Part shown: in pieces, positions 1 through 8,921 of the stretch | How the letters are laid out: every line of letters begins with the position of its first letter | Numbering within the stretch: position 1 is the first letter of the stretch | DNA from: Microvirga sp. Mcv34 | GTDB taxonomy: Bacteria; Pseudomonadota; Alphaproteobacteria; Rhizobiales; Beijerinckiaceae | Assembly: GCF_024519725.1 (NCBI RefSeq) | Contig: NZ_JALJRK010000001.1 | Location: 175,811-239,810, forward strand | Reading direction: 5' to 3' | DNA: 64,000 nt | Program-made: the position numbers and the translations under genes | The notes under the pieces: model-generated | What the model was told of the DNA's origin: nothing | Databases searched by the model: none | Seen by the model: only the letters and a program-made list of their open reading frames with translations

Positions 1-1554
1 AAGCTCGTGGTAATCGACATCTACCAGAACGCCACCATGAAGCAGGCCGACATGGCGCTCCTGGTGAAGCCCGGCACCGACGGGGCGCTCGCCTGCGCGG
101 TCATGCACGTGCTGTTCCGCGACGGTTTGGCGGACCGGGATTACCTGGAGCGCTACACCGATCATCCGCGGGAGCTCGAAGAGCATCTGCGCACCCGCGA
201 CCCGGCTTGGGCCTCTGCCATCACGGGCCTGTCGGTCGAGGAGATCGAAGCGTTCGCCAAACTCGTGGGAACGACGAAGCGCAGCTTCTTCCGCCTCGGC
301 TTCGGCTTCGCCCGCCAGCGCAATGGCGTGGTCAACATGCATGCCGCCGTGTCCATCCCGACCGTGACCGGCGCCTGGCAATACGAGGGCGGTGGCGCGT
401 TCCATTCGAACAGCGGCATCTTCCACTGGAACAAGGCCCTGATCGAGGGCCACGACGCCATCGATCCCGCGATCCGCATTCTCGACCAGTCGCAGATCGG
501 CCGCGTTCTCACGGGCGACGCTGAGGCGCTCTACAACGGTCCGCCCGTCAAGGCGATGCTGATCCAGAACACCAACCCGGTCTCGGTCGCCCCCGAACAG
601 GAGCTGGTCAAGCAGGGCTTTGCCCGCGAGGACCTGTTCGTATGCGTCCACGAGCAGTTCATGACCGAGACGGCCCTCATGGCCGATGTCGTCCTGCCCG
701 CGACCATGTTCATGGAGCATGACGATCTCTATTCCGGTGGCGGACACCAGCATTTCCAGGTCGGCCCCAAGCTCATCGACCCGCCCGGCGAATGCCGCTC
801 CAACCATGAGGTCTTCCGCGGTCTCGCCGGGCGCCTGGGCGCCGAGCATCGCGGCTTCGCCATGGAGCCGCGCGAGATCATCGACTGGACACTCAAGAAT
901 TCCGGCTGGGGCTCCCTTGAGAACCTGGAGGCCCACGTCCATTTCGACGCGCAGCCGCCCTTCGAGGAGGCCCATTTCCTGAAGGGTTTCGGCTACCCGG
1001 ACGGCAAGTTCCGCTTCAGGCCCGACTGGACCGCGATCCCGTCCTACAACAACGGCGCCATGGGCCCATGGGCCACAATGCCCTCCTTCCCGGACCAATG
1101 GGGTGTGATCGAGACGGCCACCGAGGAGCATCCGTTCCGGCTCGCCACGAGCCCGGCCCGCAACTTCCTCAATTCGAGCTTCACCGAAACCCCGACCTCC
1201 CTCGACAAGGAGCGCCGGCCCGAGGTGATGATCCACCCGCTCGACGCCGGGCGGCAGGGCATTGCCGACGGCGATTGGGTGAAGCTGAGGAATCATCGCG
1301 GGGAAGTTTATCTCCGCGCCAAGCTCTTCGATGGCGTGCGGCGTGGCGTACTCATCGCCGAAGGCATCTGGCCCAACGCGGCCCATCCGTTCGGACGGGG
1401 CATCAACACGCTCACTGGCGGCGACCAAGTGGCGCCCTACGGCGGCGCGGCCTTCCACGACAACCGGGTGGCGCTGGAAAAGGCCGATCTCGATCCATCG
1501 CTGGAACTCCCGATCGCACGGAAGCACCGCCGCACCGAGGCTGCTGTCGGCTAG
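1..1554 (+). CDS. Molybdopterin oxidoreductase, C-terminal part (5' end outside window)
   Basis: The reading frame is open from base 1, so the GTG at 7 is not a real start and the N-terminus, including any Fe-S binding region, is missing. About 517 residues remain of a family that is usually about 700 long. The visible part has the molybdopterin-enzyme core (NTNPVSVAPEQ, METALMADVVLPATMFMEHDD). It ends in a molybdopterin dinucleotide-binding domain, roughly the last 130 residues (SPARNFLNSSF, GIADGDWVKLRNHRGEV, ending near GGAAFHDNRVALEK). Members are cytoplasmic or periplasmic Mo-bis-MGD oxidoreductases of the formate dehydrogenase/BisC superfamily. The substrate cannot be told from this fragment, and no electron-transfer subunit gene follows it. 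Confidence 0.88.
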   Translation, partial: KLVVIDIYQNATMKQADMALLVKPGTDGALACAVMHVLFRDGLADRDYLERYTDHPRELEEHLRTRDPAWASAITGLSVEEIEAFAKLVGTTKRSFFRLGFGFARQRNGVVNMHAAVSIPTVTGAWQYEGGGAFHSNSGIFHWNKALIEGHDAIDPAIRILDQSQIGRVLTGDAEALYNGPPVKAMLIQNTNPVSVAPEQELVKQGFAREDLFVCVHEQFMTETALMADVVLPATMFMEHDDLYSGGGHQHFQVGPKLIDPPGECRSNHEVFRGLAGRLGAEHRGFAMEPREIIDWTLKNSGWGSLENLEAHVHFDAQPPFEEAHFLKGFGYPDGKFRFRPDWTAIPSYNNGAMGPWATMPSFPDQWGVIETATEEHPFRLATSPARNFLNSSFTETPTSLDKERRPEVMIHPLDAGRQGIADGDWVKLRNHRGEVYLRAKLFDGVRRGVLIAEGIWPNAAHPFGRGINTLTGGDQVAPYGGAAFHDNRVALEKADLDPSLELPIARKHRRTEAAVG

Positions 1555-1598
1555 TGCTCGACGGAGAACGGCCAGTCCGGGCCCGGACGAACCCGCCA

Positions 1599-1680
1599 CG
1601 TCATGGCCGGGCTTGTCCCGGTCATGCCGATCCGTTGAAGCTCGGCGCTTCAGACAATCGGGATCACCGGCACCGATCCC
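1599..1680. repeat. Intergenic palindromic repeat, copy 1
   Basis: It contains an imperfect palindrome (TCATGGCCGGGCTTGTCCCG then GTCATG), followed by CCGATCCGTTGAAGC. The same elements recur at 2201, 4048, 11219 and 21721, always between genes. The 270-base gap between the oxidoreductase and the next gene otherwise holds nothing I can identify. Confidence 0.6.
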
Positions 1681-1822
1681 CGAATCAAGTTCAGGGACGG
1701 CGAGGACGTTCGAGAAGCGCTCGGTCAGACCTTCTTAAGCCTATTCGCAGGTCCCCCTTGATCCCGCACGGCCAAGCCTATTCTTAAGCACCGAACGTGA
1801 TTTCATCTCTGGAGAGTTATCC

Positions 1823-2185
1823 ATGAATTCGTTTATCCGCGCGCTGCTCGTCTCGGCGGCCGTGTCCCTTGGCGCGACCGCGGCCTATGCCGCCGCCTCC
1901 AGCACGCCGACCCAATACGAGCCCGACCCGGCCCTGAAGACGGAAAGCGTGCCCCAGCTGCGCGCCCGCGTCAGCCAGTCCTGCTCGATCACGCAGGCCA
2001 AACTCCAGAGCAGCGTCAGCGAGGCGTCTCTCAACCGGTCCTGCGATTGCTATGCCGGCCGCACCATGCGCTCGCTCAGCGCTACCGAGCTTCAGGCCTA
2101 CCGCGACACGGGGGTGTTCAACGAAACCGCCCGCGAGAAGGCGCTTTCCGCCCTCGACGCCTGCAAGCTGCCGCGGCCGCTTTAG
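1823..2185 (+). CDS. Small exported protein, 120 aa, unknown function
   Basis: The start is supported by GGAG about 8 bases upstream. Residues 1-24 form a Sec signal peptide, with a hydrophobic core and probable cleavage after AAYA or AAA. The mature part is short and mostly helical. It has three cysteines (QSCSI, RSCDCYAG region) plus one near the C-terminus (DACKLPRPL), which suggests disulfides in the periplasm. I recognise no catalytic motif. It is a single gene flanked on both sides by intergenic palindromes, and its function is unknown. Confidence 0.7.
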   Translation: MNSFIRALLVSAAVSLGATAAYAAASSTPTQYEPDPALKTESVPQLRARVSQSCSITQAKLQSSVSEASLNRSCDCYAGRTMRSLSATELQAYRDTGVFNETAREKALSALDACKLPRPL

Positions 2186-2200
2186 GTCCTTACATGTCTG

Positions 2201-2230
2201 CGTCATGGCCGGGACGAGTCCGGGAATGAG
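2201..2230. repeat. Intergenic palindromic repeat, short copy
   Basis: CGTCATGGCCGGGACGAGTC followed by CGGGAATGAG is a short version of the GTCATGGCCGGG palindrome seen at 1599 and 11219. It lies between the 3' ends of the small exported protein and purN, where it could act as a transcription or decay barrier. Confidence 0.5.
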
Positions 2231-2245
2231 GGGAGTGCGTTGCAT

Positions 2246-2893
2246 TCAGCTTGGCGAATGCAGCGCCCCGTCGGCATTCCACCCGTGCGAGAACACGACC
2301 TTGCCGTTCTCCAGCCGGGCCGTCCCGTCGCAGATCATCCTTAAGGCGGCCGGATAGAGCTTGTGCTCCTGGACGATCACGCGGGCCGCGAGGCTGTCCT
2401 GCGTGTCGCCCGGCACTACGGGCACCACGGCCTGGGCGATGATGGGGCCGGCGTCCAGCTCCGGCACCACGAAATGCACGGTGCAGCCGTGGACCAGCAC
2501 GCCTTCTTCGAGGGCCCGGCGGTGGGTCTGCGTGCCCCGGAACAGGGGCAGGAGGGAGGGGTGGATATTGACCATCTGGCCCGACCAGCGCTCCACGAAC
2601 CCCTCGGTCAGCACCCGCATGAAACCGGCGAGGCAGATGAAATCGATGGCGTGCGAGGCGAGCGCCGCGTCCATCGCGTGCTCGAAATCCTCCCGGGTGG
2701 GATGGGCCTTGTGGTCGATCACGCAGGTGGAGATTCCGGCCTCCCTCGCCCAGTCGAGGCCGGCCGCGTCGGGACGATTCGACAGGACGAGGGCGATCTC
2801 GGCCGGATAATCTCCGGCGCGCGCGGCCTCGATCAGCGAGACCATGTTCGAGCCGCGGCCCGAGATCAGGATGGCGACGCGGCGGCGGGACAT
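2246..2893 (-). CDS. purN: Phosphoribosylglycinamide formyltransferase (PurN)
   Basis: It transfers the formyl group of 10-formyl-THF to GAR, the third step of purine synthesis. The 215-residue length is normal for the family. Visible motifs are RVAILISGRGSNM at the N-terminus (phosphate-binding loop), VNIHPSLLP carrying the catalytic Asn and His, and LDAGPIIAQ with the catalytic Asp. The frame stays open further upstream, but the ATG at 2893 is chosen because it overlaps the purM stop by one base (TGATG), a typical translationally coupled junction, and because homologs begin with RRRVAILISGRGSN. purM and purN catalyse nearby steps and are commonly co-transcribed. Confidence 0.95.
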   Translation of the reverse strand: MSRRRVAILISGRGSNMVSLIEAARAGDYPAEIALVLSNRPDAAGLDWAREAGISTCVIDHKAHPTREDFEHAMDAALASHAIDFICLAGFMRVLTEGFVERWSGQMVNIHPSLLPLFRGTQTHRRALEEGVLVHGCTVHFVVPELDAGPIIAQAVVPVVPGDTQDSLAARVIVQEHKLYPAALRMICDGTARLENGKVVFSHGWNADGALHSPS

Positions 2894-3963
2894 CAGAGTT
2901 TCAGGGACCCCGAGGTCAGGACGCGTTCGCCGCCCGAATGGGCTACGGTCTCGCCGATGCGGACCGGGTTCTCGCCGGCCTGACAAAGGCGCCCCATCAC
3001 AGCGTCAGCTTTGTCGGCGCCCGCCACCACGATCATGCCGATGCCGCAGTTGAAGGTGCGCAGCATCTCGGCCTCGGCCACGCCGCCGACCTTGGCAAGC
3101 CACCCGAAGACGGGCGGGGCGGCGATGGCGTCGAGGTCGAGGCGCACGCCAACCCCGTCGGGCAGGACGCGTGGGATGTTATCCGGGAAGCCGCCGCCGG
3201 TGATGTGGCAGAGCGCGTTGACGCCGTCGCCGCCTTTGAGAACTTCCAGGAGCGCCTTCACGTAGATGCGGGTCGGCTCCAGCAGGGCCTGGGCGAGGGT
3301 CTTGCCCGCCGCGAAGGGGGCGGGTGCGTCCCAGGCGAGGCCGGAATGCTCGACGATCCGTCGCACGAGCGAGAAGCCGTTGGAATGGACGCCCGAGGAG
3401 GGCAGGCCGATGAGCACATCCCCGATCGTCACGTCCTTTGGCAGCAGCGTGCCGCGCTCGGCCGCACCGACCGCGAAGCCCGCAAGGTCGTAATCGCCCT
3501 TGGCGTAGAGCCCCGGCATCTCGGCGGTCTCGCCGCCGATCAGCGCGCAGCCGGCCTGGAGGCAGCCCTCGGCGATGCCCTTGACGATGTGGACGCCAAC
3601 CTCGGGGGAGAGCTTTCCGGTGGCGAAGTAGTCGAGGAAGAACAGGGGCTCGGCCCCCTGGACGATGATGTCGTTCACACACATGGCCACGAGGTCGATG
3701 CCGATGGTGTCGTGGATGCCCGTGTCGATGGCGATCTTGACCTTGGTGCCGACGCCGTCATTGGCCGCCACCAGGATCGGGTCCTTGAATCCCGCCGCCT
3801 TGAGGTCGAAGAGCCCGCCGAACCCGCCGATCTCCGCATCGGCGCCCGGCCGGCGCGTGGATCGCACCAGGGGCTTGATCTGGTCGACCATGGCGTTGCC
3901 TGCGTCGATGTCGACGCCCGCTTGGGCATAGGTCAGGCCGTTCGTCTGCTTCTCGGTCGTCAT
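2893..3963 (-). CDS. purM: Phosphoribosylformylglycinamidine cyclo-ligase (PurM, AIR synthetase)
   Basis: It converts FGAM to AIR with ATP, the fifth step of purine synthesis. At 356 residues it is full length. The N-terminal half contains the ATP-binding region [18 protein letters not shown] and [19 protein letters not shown]. The C-terminal half has [17 protein letters not shown] and [16 protein letters not shown], all typical of the AIR synthase fold. It is the first gene of a two-gene purM-purN unit. Upstream (3964-4244) there is only an intergenic repeat, after which the divergent phosphatidyltransferase operon begins. I saw no PurR or riboswitch-like element. Confidence 0.96.
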   Translation of the reverse strand: MTTEKQTNGLTYAQAGVDIDAGNAMVDQIKPLVRSTRRPGADAEIGGFGGLFDLKAAGFKDPILVAANDGVGTKVKIAIDTGIHDTIGIDLVAMCVNDIIVQGAEPLFFLDYFATGKLSPEVGVHIVKGIAEGCLQAGCALIGGETAEMPGLYAKGDYDLAGFAVGAAERGTLLPKDVTIGDVLIGLPSSGVHSNGFSLVRRIVEHSGLAWDAPAPFAAGKTLAQALLEPTRIYVKALLEVLKGGDGVNALCHITGGGFPDNIPRVLPDGVGVRLDLDAIAAPPVFGWLAKVGGVAEAEMLRTFNCGIGMIVVAGADKADAVMGRLCQAGENPVRIGETVAHSGGERVLTSGSLKL

Positions 3964-4047
3964 GGCTCACCCCGTGTTGGCTCGGGCAGTAAGGCGAGAG
4001 GCGGCGGGAGGCAAGGGCAGAGTTAGCATTTTGCGAACCCTGTTCCA

Positions 4048-4138
4048 CGTCATCACCGGCCTTGTGCCGGTAGCCCCGATCGATTGAAGCGCCGGGCTTT
4101 TCCGGATCGGGACGGCCGGGCCAAGCCCGGCCATGACG
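4048..4138. repeat. Intergenic palindromic repeat, composite copy
   Basis: It starts with GTCATCACCGGCCTTGTGCC, continues with CCGATCGATTGAAGC (shared with 1599), and ends in GGCCGGGCCAAGCCCGGCC. The left part matches the copy at 21721. It lies in the divergent region between purM and the phosphatidyltransferase gene. Confidence 0.65.
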
Positions 4139-4244
4139 CGGTGGGTGTCATTCCCGGCCATCACGGCTGGGAAAGTGCCATCTTATCCCCTTGTCCCCGG
4201 CCCGGCGATTGAACTCTGCCGCGCGACCCGCCATCATCGGCCTG

Positions 4245-4775
4245 ATGACCATTCCGAACATCATCACCATCGGCCGTCTCATCCTCGTGCCCATCGTGAT
4301 CGTCATGATCATGCAGCAGCGGTGGGCCATGGCCTTCGCACTTTTCGTCGTTGCCGGGGTCTCCGACGCGGTCGACGGGTTCATCGCCCGCAAGTTCGAC
4401 ATGAGAAGCGAGTTCGGTTCCTACATCGATCCCCTGGCCGACAAGTCGCTCCTGGTGTCGATCTACGTGACCCTGGCCATCGTGGGTGCGATCCCGGGCT
4501 GGCTCGCCATCGTGGTGGTCTCGCGGGATGCCATGATCGTGGCGGCGGTGCTCCTGTCCTGGGTCATGAGCCGCCCGGTCGAGATCAAGCCGCTCATCGT
4601 CAGCAAGCTCAACACCGGGGCGCAGCTTGGCTTTGCCGCCTATGCGCTCGCGGCCAACGCCTTCGGCGTGGGGCTCGGGGGGCTCGAGGAAATCGCCATG
4701 GCGGTGGTGGCGACCTTGACCATAGCCTCCGCCGGTGCCTATCTCGTCGGTTGGCTGCGCCACATGTCCACCTGA
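4245..4775 (+). CDS. CDP-alcohol phosphatidyltransferase family protein (PgsA-like)
   Basis: A 176-residue integral membrane enzyme. It carries the complete family signature DG-x2-AR-x8-G-x3-D-x3-D (DGFIARKFDMRSEFG then SYIDPLADK), which binds the metal and CDP-alcohol. Four to five hydrophobic helices follow. The family transfers a phosphatidyl group from CDP-diacylglycerol to an alcohol such as glycerol-3-phosphate or inositol-phosphate. PgsA is the most likely role, but the acceptor cannot be read from sequence. A TTG at 4191 is in frame, but ATG 4245 gives the usual start MTIPNIITIGRL. It heads an operon with the permease, hdaA, ppk and ppx. Confidence 0.87.
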   Translation: MTIPNIITIGRLILVPIVIVMIMQQRWAMAFALFVVAGVSDAVDGFIARKFDMRSEFGSYIDPLADKSLLVSIYVTLAIVGAIPGWLAIVVVSRDAMIVAAVLLSWVMSRPVEIKPLIVSKLNTGAQLGFAAYALAANAFGVGLGGLEEIAMAVVATLTIASAGAYLVGWLRHMST

Positions 4776-4804
4776 TGGCCAAAAAGATACAGTATGGGGA
4801 ACCG

Positions 4805-5920
4805 ATGACGGTCCAACGGCAGATTGGGTTTTGGATTGCGGCGCTGGTCGTCGCAGTCCTGCTGCTGTTCGTGCTGCGCGGCATCCTCCTGCCGTTCGTC
4901 GCCGGCTTCGCGCTCGCCTACCTGCTCGATCCCCTGGCTGACCGGCTGCAGAAGGTCGGCATCGGACGCCTGGGTGCGAGCCTGCTCATCCTGGTCCTCT
5001 TCGTCCTCATCTTCATCATCGCCCTCATGATCCTGGTGCCCTTCGCGGCACAGCAGGTGGGGGCCTTCGTGGAGCGGCTGCCCGGCTACGTGACGCGGCT
5101 CCAGGAACTGGGGGCCCAGCAGCTCGGTCCGCTGATCCACAAACTGGGCATCGAGGACGCGTTGCCTGCCTCGCCTCCATCCGTGGGCAACCTGATCAGC
5201 CAGGGCATCGCCTGGGTCACCGCCTTCATGCAGGGACTCTGGTCCGGCGGGCAGGCTCTCATCGGCATCTTCTCCCTGCTGGTGGTGACGCCGGTCGTGG
5301 CCTTCTACATGCTGGTCGACTGGGACCGCATGGTCAGAACCGTGGATTCCTGGATGCCCATGCGGCATCGGGACACGATCCGGGCCATCGCCCGCGATAT
5401 CGATCGGGCCATCGCCGGCTTCGTCCGGGGCCAAGCCTTGGTCTGCATCATCCTCGGCAGCTTCTATGCCGCGAGCCTCGCATTGGTTGGGCTGAACTTC
5501 GGCGCCCTGATCGGCATGACAGCCGGACTCTTGAGCTTCATTCCCTATGTGGGCTCGCTGACGGGGCTCATCCTGTCGGTCGGCGTCGCCATCGTGCAGT
5601 TCTGGCCGGACTGGACCATGATCGCCGCCACGCTGGGCATCTTCATCTTCGGCCAGTTCGTGGAAGGCAACATCCTATCGCCGAAGCTGGTGGGCGAATC
5701 CGTCGGCCTGCACCCGGTCTGGCTGATGTTCGCCCTGGTGGCCTTCGGCGCCCTGTTCGGCTTCGTCGGGCTGCTGTTGGCCGTGCCGCTCGCTGCCGCC
5801 ATGGGCGTCATCGCGCGCTTCGCCCTGCGGCAATACCTGGCGAGCCCCCTCTATCGCGGCACGGAGCCGATGATGCTCAAATCCAGGGCCGAACCTGAGA
5901 AGGTCGATCTCGATGCGTGA
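4805..5920 (+). CDS. AI-2E family transporter (PerM/UPF0118-like permease)
   Basis: A 371-residue polytopic membrane protein. Two N-terminal helices (about 7-50) are followed by a third, then an amphipathic middle section (about 85-155). A cluster of about five C-terminal helices contains the family motifs ALIGMTAGLLSFIPYVGSL and FGQFVEGNILSPKLVG. The family includes autoinducer exporters and Na+/H+ antiporters, so the substrate is unknown. An in-frame ATG at 4775 overlaps the upstream stop (TGATG), but the ATG at 4805 has GGGGAA in front of it and fits the family start MTVQRQIGFW. The 3' end overlaps hdaA by 8 bases. Confidence 0.85.
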   Translation: MTVQRQIGFWIAALVVAVLLLFVLRGILLPFVAGFALAYLLDPLADRLQKVGIGRLGASLLILVLFVLIFIIALMILVPFAAQQVGAFVERLPGYVTRLQELGAQQLGPLIHKLGIEDALPASPPSVGNLISQGIAWVTAFMQGLWSGGQALIGIFSLLVVTPVVAFYMLVDWDRMVRTVDSWMPMRHRDTIRAIARDIDRAIAGFVRGQALVCIILGSFYAASLALVGLNFGALIGMTAGLLSFIPYVGSLTGLILSVGVAIVQFWPDWTMIAATLGIFIFGQFVEGNILSPKLVGESVGLHPVWLMFALVAFGALFGFVGLLLAVPLAAAMGVIARFALRQYLASPLYRGTEPMMLKSRAEPEKVDLDA

Positions 5921-6605
5921 GATGCCCAAGCAGCTCGCCTTCGACCTGCCGCTCGATCCCCGCTTCGGCGCCGAGGATTTCCTCGTCAGCCCGTCGAACG
6001 AGCAGGCTTACGGGCTCATCGAGAGCTGGCCCGACTGGCCGGACACGATCCTGCTCCTCGTCGGTCCCCGCGGTAGCGGCAAGAGTCATCTGGCCTCCAT
6101 CTGGGCCACGAACGCCCGCGCATGGACCATGGACGCCTCCGGGATTACCCAGGACAAGGTTCCGCACCTCGTCTCGAACGGCGCACTCGCCATCGAGGAC
6201 ATGGACCGGGGCGAGCGGGACGAGGCGGCCCTGTTCCATCTCCTGAACCTCGCGCGGGAGCGGAAGGCTTCGCTTCTGATTACCTGCGAGACGCCGCCCG
6301 ACCGCTGGTCCCTGCGCACGCCGGACCTGCTCTCGCGCCTGCGCCTCGCGCCGAGCGTCTCGCTGGAGGCGCCGGACGATGCGCTGCTGAAAGCCGTGCT
6401 GGTGAAGCTTTTCGTGGACAGGCAACTCGTGGTCGACACCTCCGTTGTCGACTATATTGCCCTGCGGATCGAACGCTCATTGGCGAAAGCCTCCGAACTC
6501 GTGGCGCTTCTCGACCGGGAGGCCCTGAGCCGGGGGCGCCGCGTGTCCCGGGCGATCGCGGCGGAGATTCTGGGTGCCGCACAGGAAACGGATGAGAGCG
6601 AGTGA
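5913..6605 (+). CDS. hdaA: HdaA-type DnaA-like ATPase, regulatory inactivator of DnaA
   Basis: A 230-residue protein resembling the AAA+ part of DnaA without the DNA-binding domain. Near the N-terminus, QLAFDL (residues 7-12) matches a beta-clamp binding motif, as in Hda. Walker A is GPRGSGKS (51-58), followed by a Walker B-like ALAIEDMD. Near the end, [21 protein letters not shown] resembles the DnaA sensor II region. Hda/HdaA proteins bind the sliding clamp and stimulate ATP hydrolysis on DnaA, limiting replication re-initiation. The start overlaps the permease gene, and the stop overlaps the ppk GTG start (GTGA), so translation is likely coupled across all three genes. Confidence 0.85.
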   Translation: MREMPKQLAFDLPLDPRFGAEDFLVSPSNEQAYGLIESWPDWPDTILLLVGPRGSGKSHLASIWATNARAWTMDASGITQDKVPHLVSNGALAIEDMDRGERDEAALFHLLNLARERKASLLITCETPPDRWSLRTPDLLSRLRLAPSVSLEAPDDALLKAVLVKLFVDRQLVVDTSVVDYIALRIERSLAKASELVALLDREALSRGRRVSRAIAAEILGAAQETDESE

Positions 6606-8920
6606 AGTCTGACACCAACGCCGCCCTGACGAACCGTCGTGAAACCGTCACGAAGCCGAGAGCAAAACGATCTCCGAAGAACGAGAATGCGGAGACCGAC
6701 GTGCGCAGCGCGATTGCCCTGAAAGAGGTGGAGACCGTCGACGAGGCCCCGTTGCCGAAGGCGCCGCCGGACATCGAGCTCGATGGGGCGGTGCTGCGGA
6801 AGTTCCCCCAGCGCTTCATCAATCGCGAGCTGTCCTGGCTGGAGTTCAACCGCCGGGTCTTCGAGGAGGCGTCGAACCGCAACCACCCGCTCCTGGAGCA
6901 GCTGCGCTTCCTGTCGATTTCGGCCGATAACCTGGACGAGTTCTTCATGGTCCGCGTCGCGGGTCTGATCGGGCAGGTGCGCTCTGGCGTCGCCACGGCC
7001 TCGCAGGACGGGCTCACGCCGCAGGAGCAGCTGGCGAAGATCTCCGTGGCTGTCTCCCATCTCGCCTCGGACCAGCAGCGGCGCTGGCGCGAATTGCGCG
7101 ACGCGCTCTTGGAGGAGGGCATCGTCCTCACCGAGGGGACGGGACTGACGAAGGCGGAAGCCTCTTGGCTCGAGGATTACTTCCTCAACCACGTCTTCCC
7201 GGTGCTGACGCCGCTCGCCATCGATCCGGCGCACCCGTTCCCGTTCATCCCCAATCTCGGCTCGTCGATCGCCCTGAAGCTCGTGCGCCAGAGCGACGGC
7301 AAGGTGCTGAACGCGCTGATCCGCCTGCCGTCGCGGGCGGAGCGCTTCATCCGCCTGCCGGATTTCGCCGAGACGGGCGCCACCCGCTTCATCGCCCTGG
7401 AGCAGATGATCGTGCTCTACACGAGCCGCCTGTTCCCCGGCTACGCGGTGCAGGGGCAGGGCGCCTTCCGGGTGATCCGCGATTCCGACATCGAGGTGGA
7501 GGAGGAGGCCGAGGACCTCGTGCGCCTGTTCGAGACGGCGCTCAAGCAACGCCGCCGGGGCAGCGTGATCCGGCTGGAGGTCGAGGCGGCCATGCCCGAG
7601 GACCTGCGCCTCTTCGTGGCCGAGGAGATGGAAGTCTCCAACGACGAGGTCTTCGTCGTCGAGGGCATGATGGGCCTGCGGGACCTGTCGCAGCTCGTCG
7701 CCCTGGAGCGGCCCGACCTCAAGTTCAAGCCCTACAATCCGCGGTTCCCCGAGCGCATCCGCGAACATAGCGGCGATTGCTTCGCGGCAATCCGCGAGAA
7801 GGACATCATCGTCCATCACCCCTACGAATCCTTCGACGCCGTGGTGCAGTTCCTGCGCCAGGCCGCGCGCGATCCGAACGTGGTGGCGATCAAGCAGACG
7901 CTCTACCGCACCTCGTCGGATTCCCCCATCGTGGCGGCGCTCGCGGAAGCCGCCGAGGCGGGCAAGTCCGTCACCGCCCTCGTGGAGCTGAAGGCCCGCT
8001 TCGACGAGGAGGCCAATATCCGCTGGGCACGCGACCTGGAGCGCGCCGGCGCCCAGGTGGTCTTCGGCTTCATCGAACTGAAGACGCATGCGAAGCTGTC
8101 CATGGTCGTGCGCCGCGAAGGCAGCCAGCTCATCACCTATTGCCATGTGGGCACGGGCAACTACCACCCGATCACCGCGCGCATCTACACCGACCTGTCC
8201 TATTTCACCGCCGATCCGGTGATCGGGCGGGACGTGTCGCGCATCTTCAACTTCGTGACCGGCTATGCGGAGCCCGCCGAGCTGGAGCGCATGGCGGTGT
8301 CGCCGCTCACCCTGAAGAAGCGGCTGCTCCAGCACATCGAGGAAGAGGTGGCCCACGCGAAAGCGGGGCGGCCGGGGTCGATCTGGGGCAAGTGCAACTC
8401 GCTCGTGGACGCCGACATCATCGATGCGCTCTACGATGCGAGCGCTGCCGGCGTGCAGGTCGATCTCATCGTGCGCGGCATCTGCTGTCTTCGTCCAGGC
8501 ATCAAGGGCCTGTCGGAGAACATCCGGGTCAAGTCCATCGTCGGGCGCTTCCTGGAGCACACCCGCATCTACGCCTTCGGCAACGGGCAGGCGCTGCCGA
8601 ACAACAAGGCGCATGTCTACATCTCGTCGGCGGACCTCATGTCGCGCAACCTCGACCGGCGCGTCGAGGCCCTGATGCCGATCCTCAACCCGACCGTGCA
8701 CCAGCAGGTGCTCGACCAGATCATGCTCGCCAATCTCCTCGACAACGAGCAGAGCTGGACCGTGCTCCCCGACGGCTCGAGCCAGCGGGTGGTGCCGGGC
8801 AAGGGCGAGGAACCATTCAACGCTCACAAGTATTTCATGACAAATCCGAGTCTGTCGGGCCGTGGCAAATCCCTCAAAACCTCCAGTCCCAAGGCGCTCG
8901 CCAAGCGCGGGCAGCGCTGA
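6602..8920 (+). CDS. ppk: Polyphosphate kinase 1
   Basis: It reversibly transfers the ATP gamma-phosphate onto inorganic polyphosphate. At 772 residues it is somewhat longer than many homologs because of a charged, low-complexity N-terminal extension of about 70 residues before [19 protein letters not shown]. Conserved sites include ELKTHAKL around His496 (the expected phospho-histidine), [12 protein letters not shown], and [10 protein letters not shown] around His653. It starts at GTG 6602 inside the hdaA stop (GTGA). ppx follows after one base, so polyphosphate synthesis and breakdown are encoded together. I saw no Pho box, but promoters would lie far upstream in this operon. Confidence 0.97.
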   Translation: MKSDTNAALTNRRETVTKPRAKRSPKNENAETDVRSAIALKEVETVDEAPLPKAPPDIELDGAVLRKFPQRFINRELSWLEFNRRVFEEASNRNHPLLEQLRFLSISADNLDEFFMVRVAGLIGQVRSGVATASQDGLTPQEQLAKISVAVSHLASDQQRRWRELRDALLEEGIVLTEGTGLTKAEASWLEDYFLNHVFPVLTPLAIDPAHPFPFIPNLGSSIALKLVRQSDGKVLNALIRLPSRAERFIRLPDFAETGATRFIALEQMIVLYTSRLFPGYAVQGQGAFRVIRDSDIEVEEEAEDLVRLFETALKQRRRGSVIRLEVEAAMPEDLRLFVAEEMEVSNDEVFVVEGMMGLRDLSQLVALERPDLKFKPYNPRFPERIREHSGDCFAAIREKDIIVHHPYESFDAVVQFLRQAARDPNVVAIKQTLYRTSSDSPIVAALAEAAEAGKSVTALVELKARFDEEANIRWARDLERAGAQVVFGFIELKTHAKLSMVVRREGSQLITYCHVGTGNYHPITARIYTDLSYFTADPVIGRDVSRIFNFVTGYAEPAELERMAVSPLTLKKRLLQHIEEEVAHAKAGRPGSIWGKCNSLVDADIIDALYDASAAGVQVDLIVRGICCLRPGIKGLSENIRVKSIVGRFLEHTRIYAFGNGQALPNNKAHVYISSADLMSRNLDRRVEALMPILNPTVHQQVLDQIMLANLLDNEQSWTVLPDGSSQRVVPGKGEEPFNAHKYFMTNPSLSGRGKSLKTSSPKALAKRGQR

Positions 8921-8921
8921 C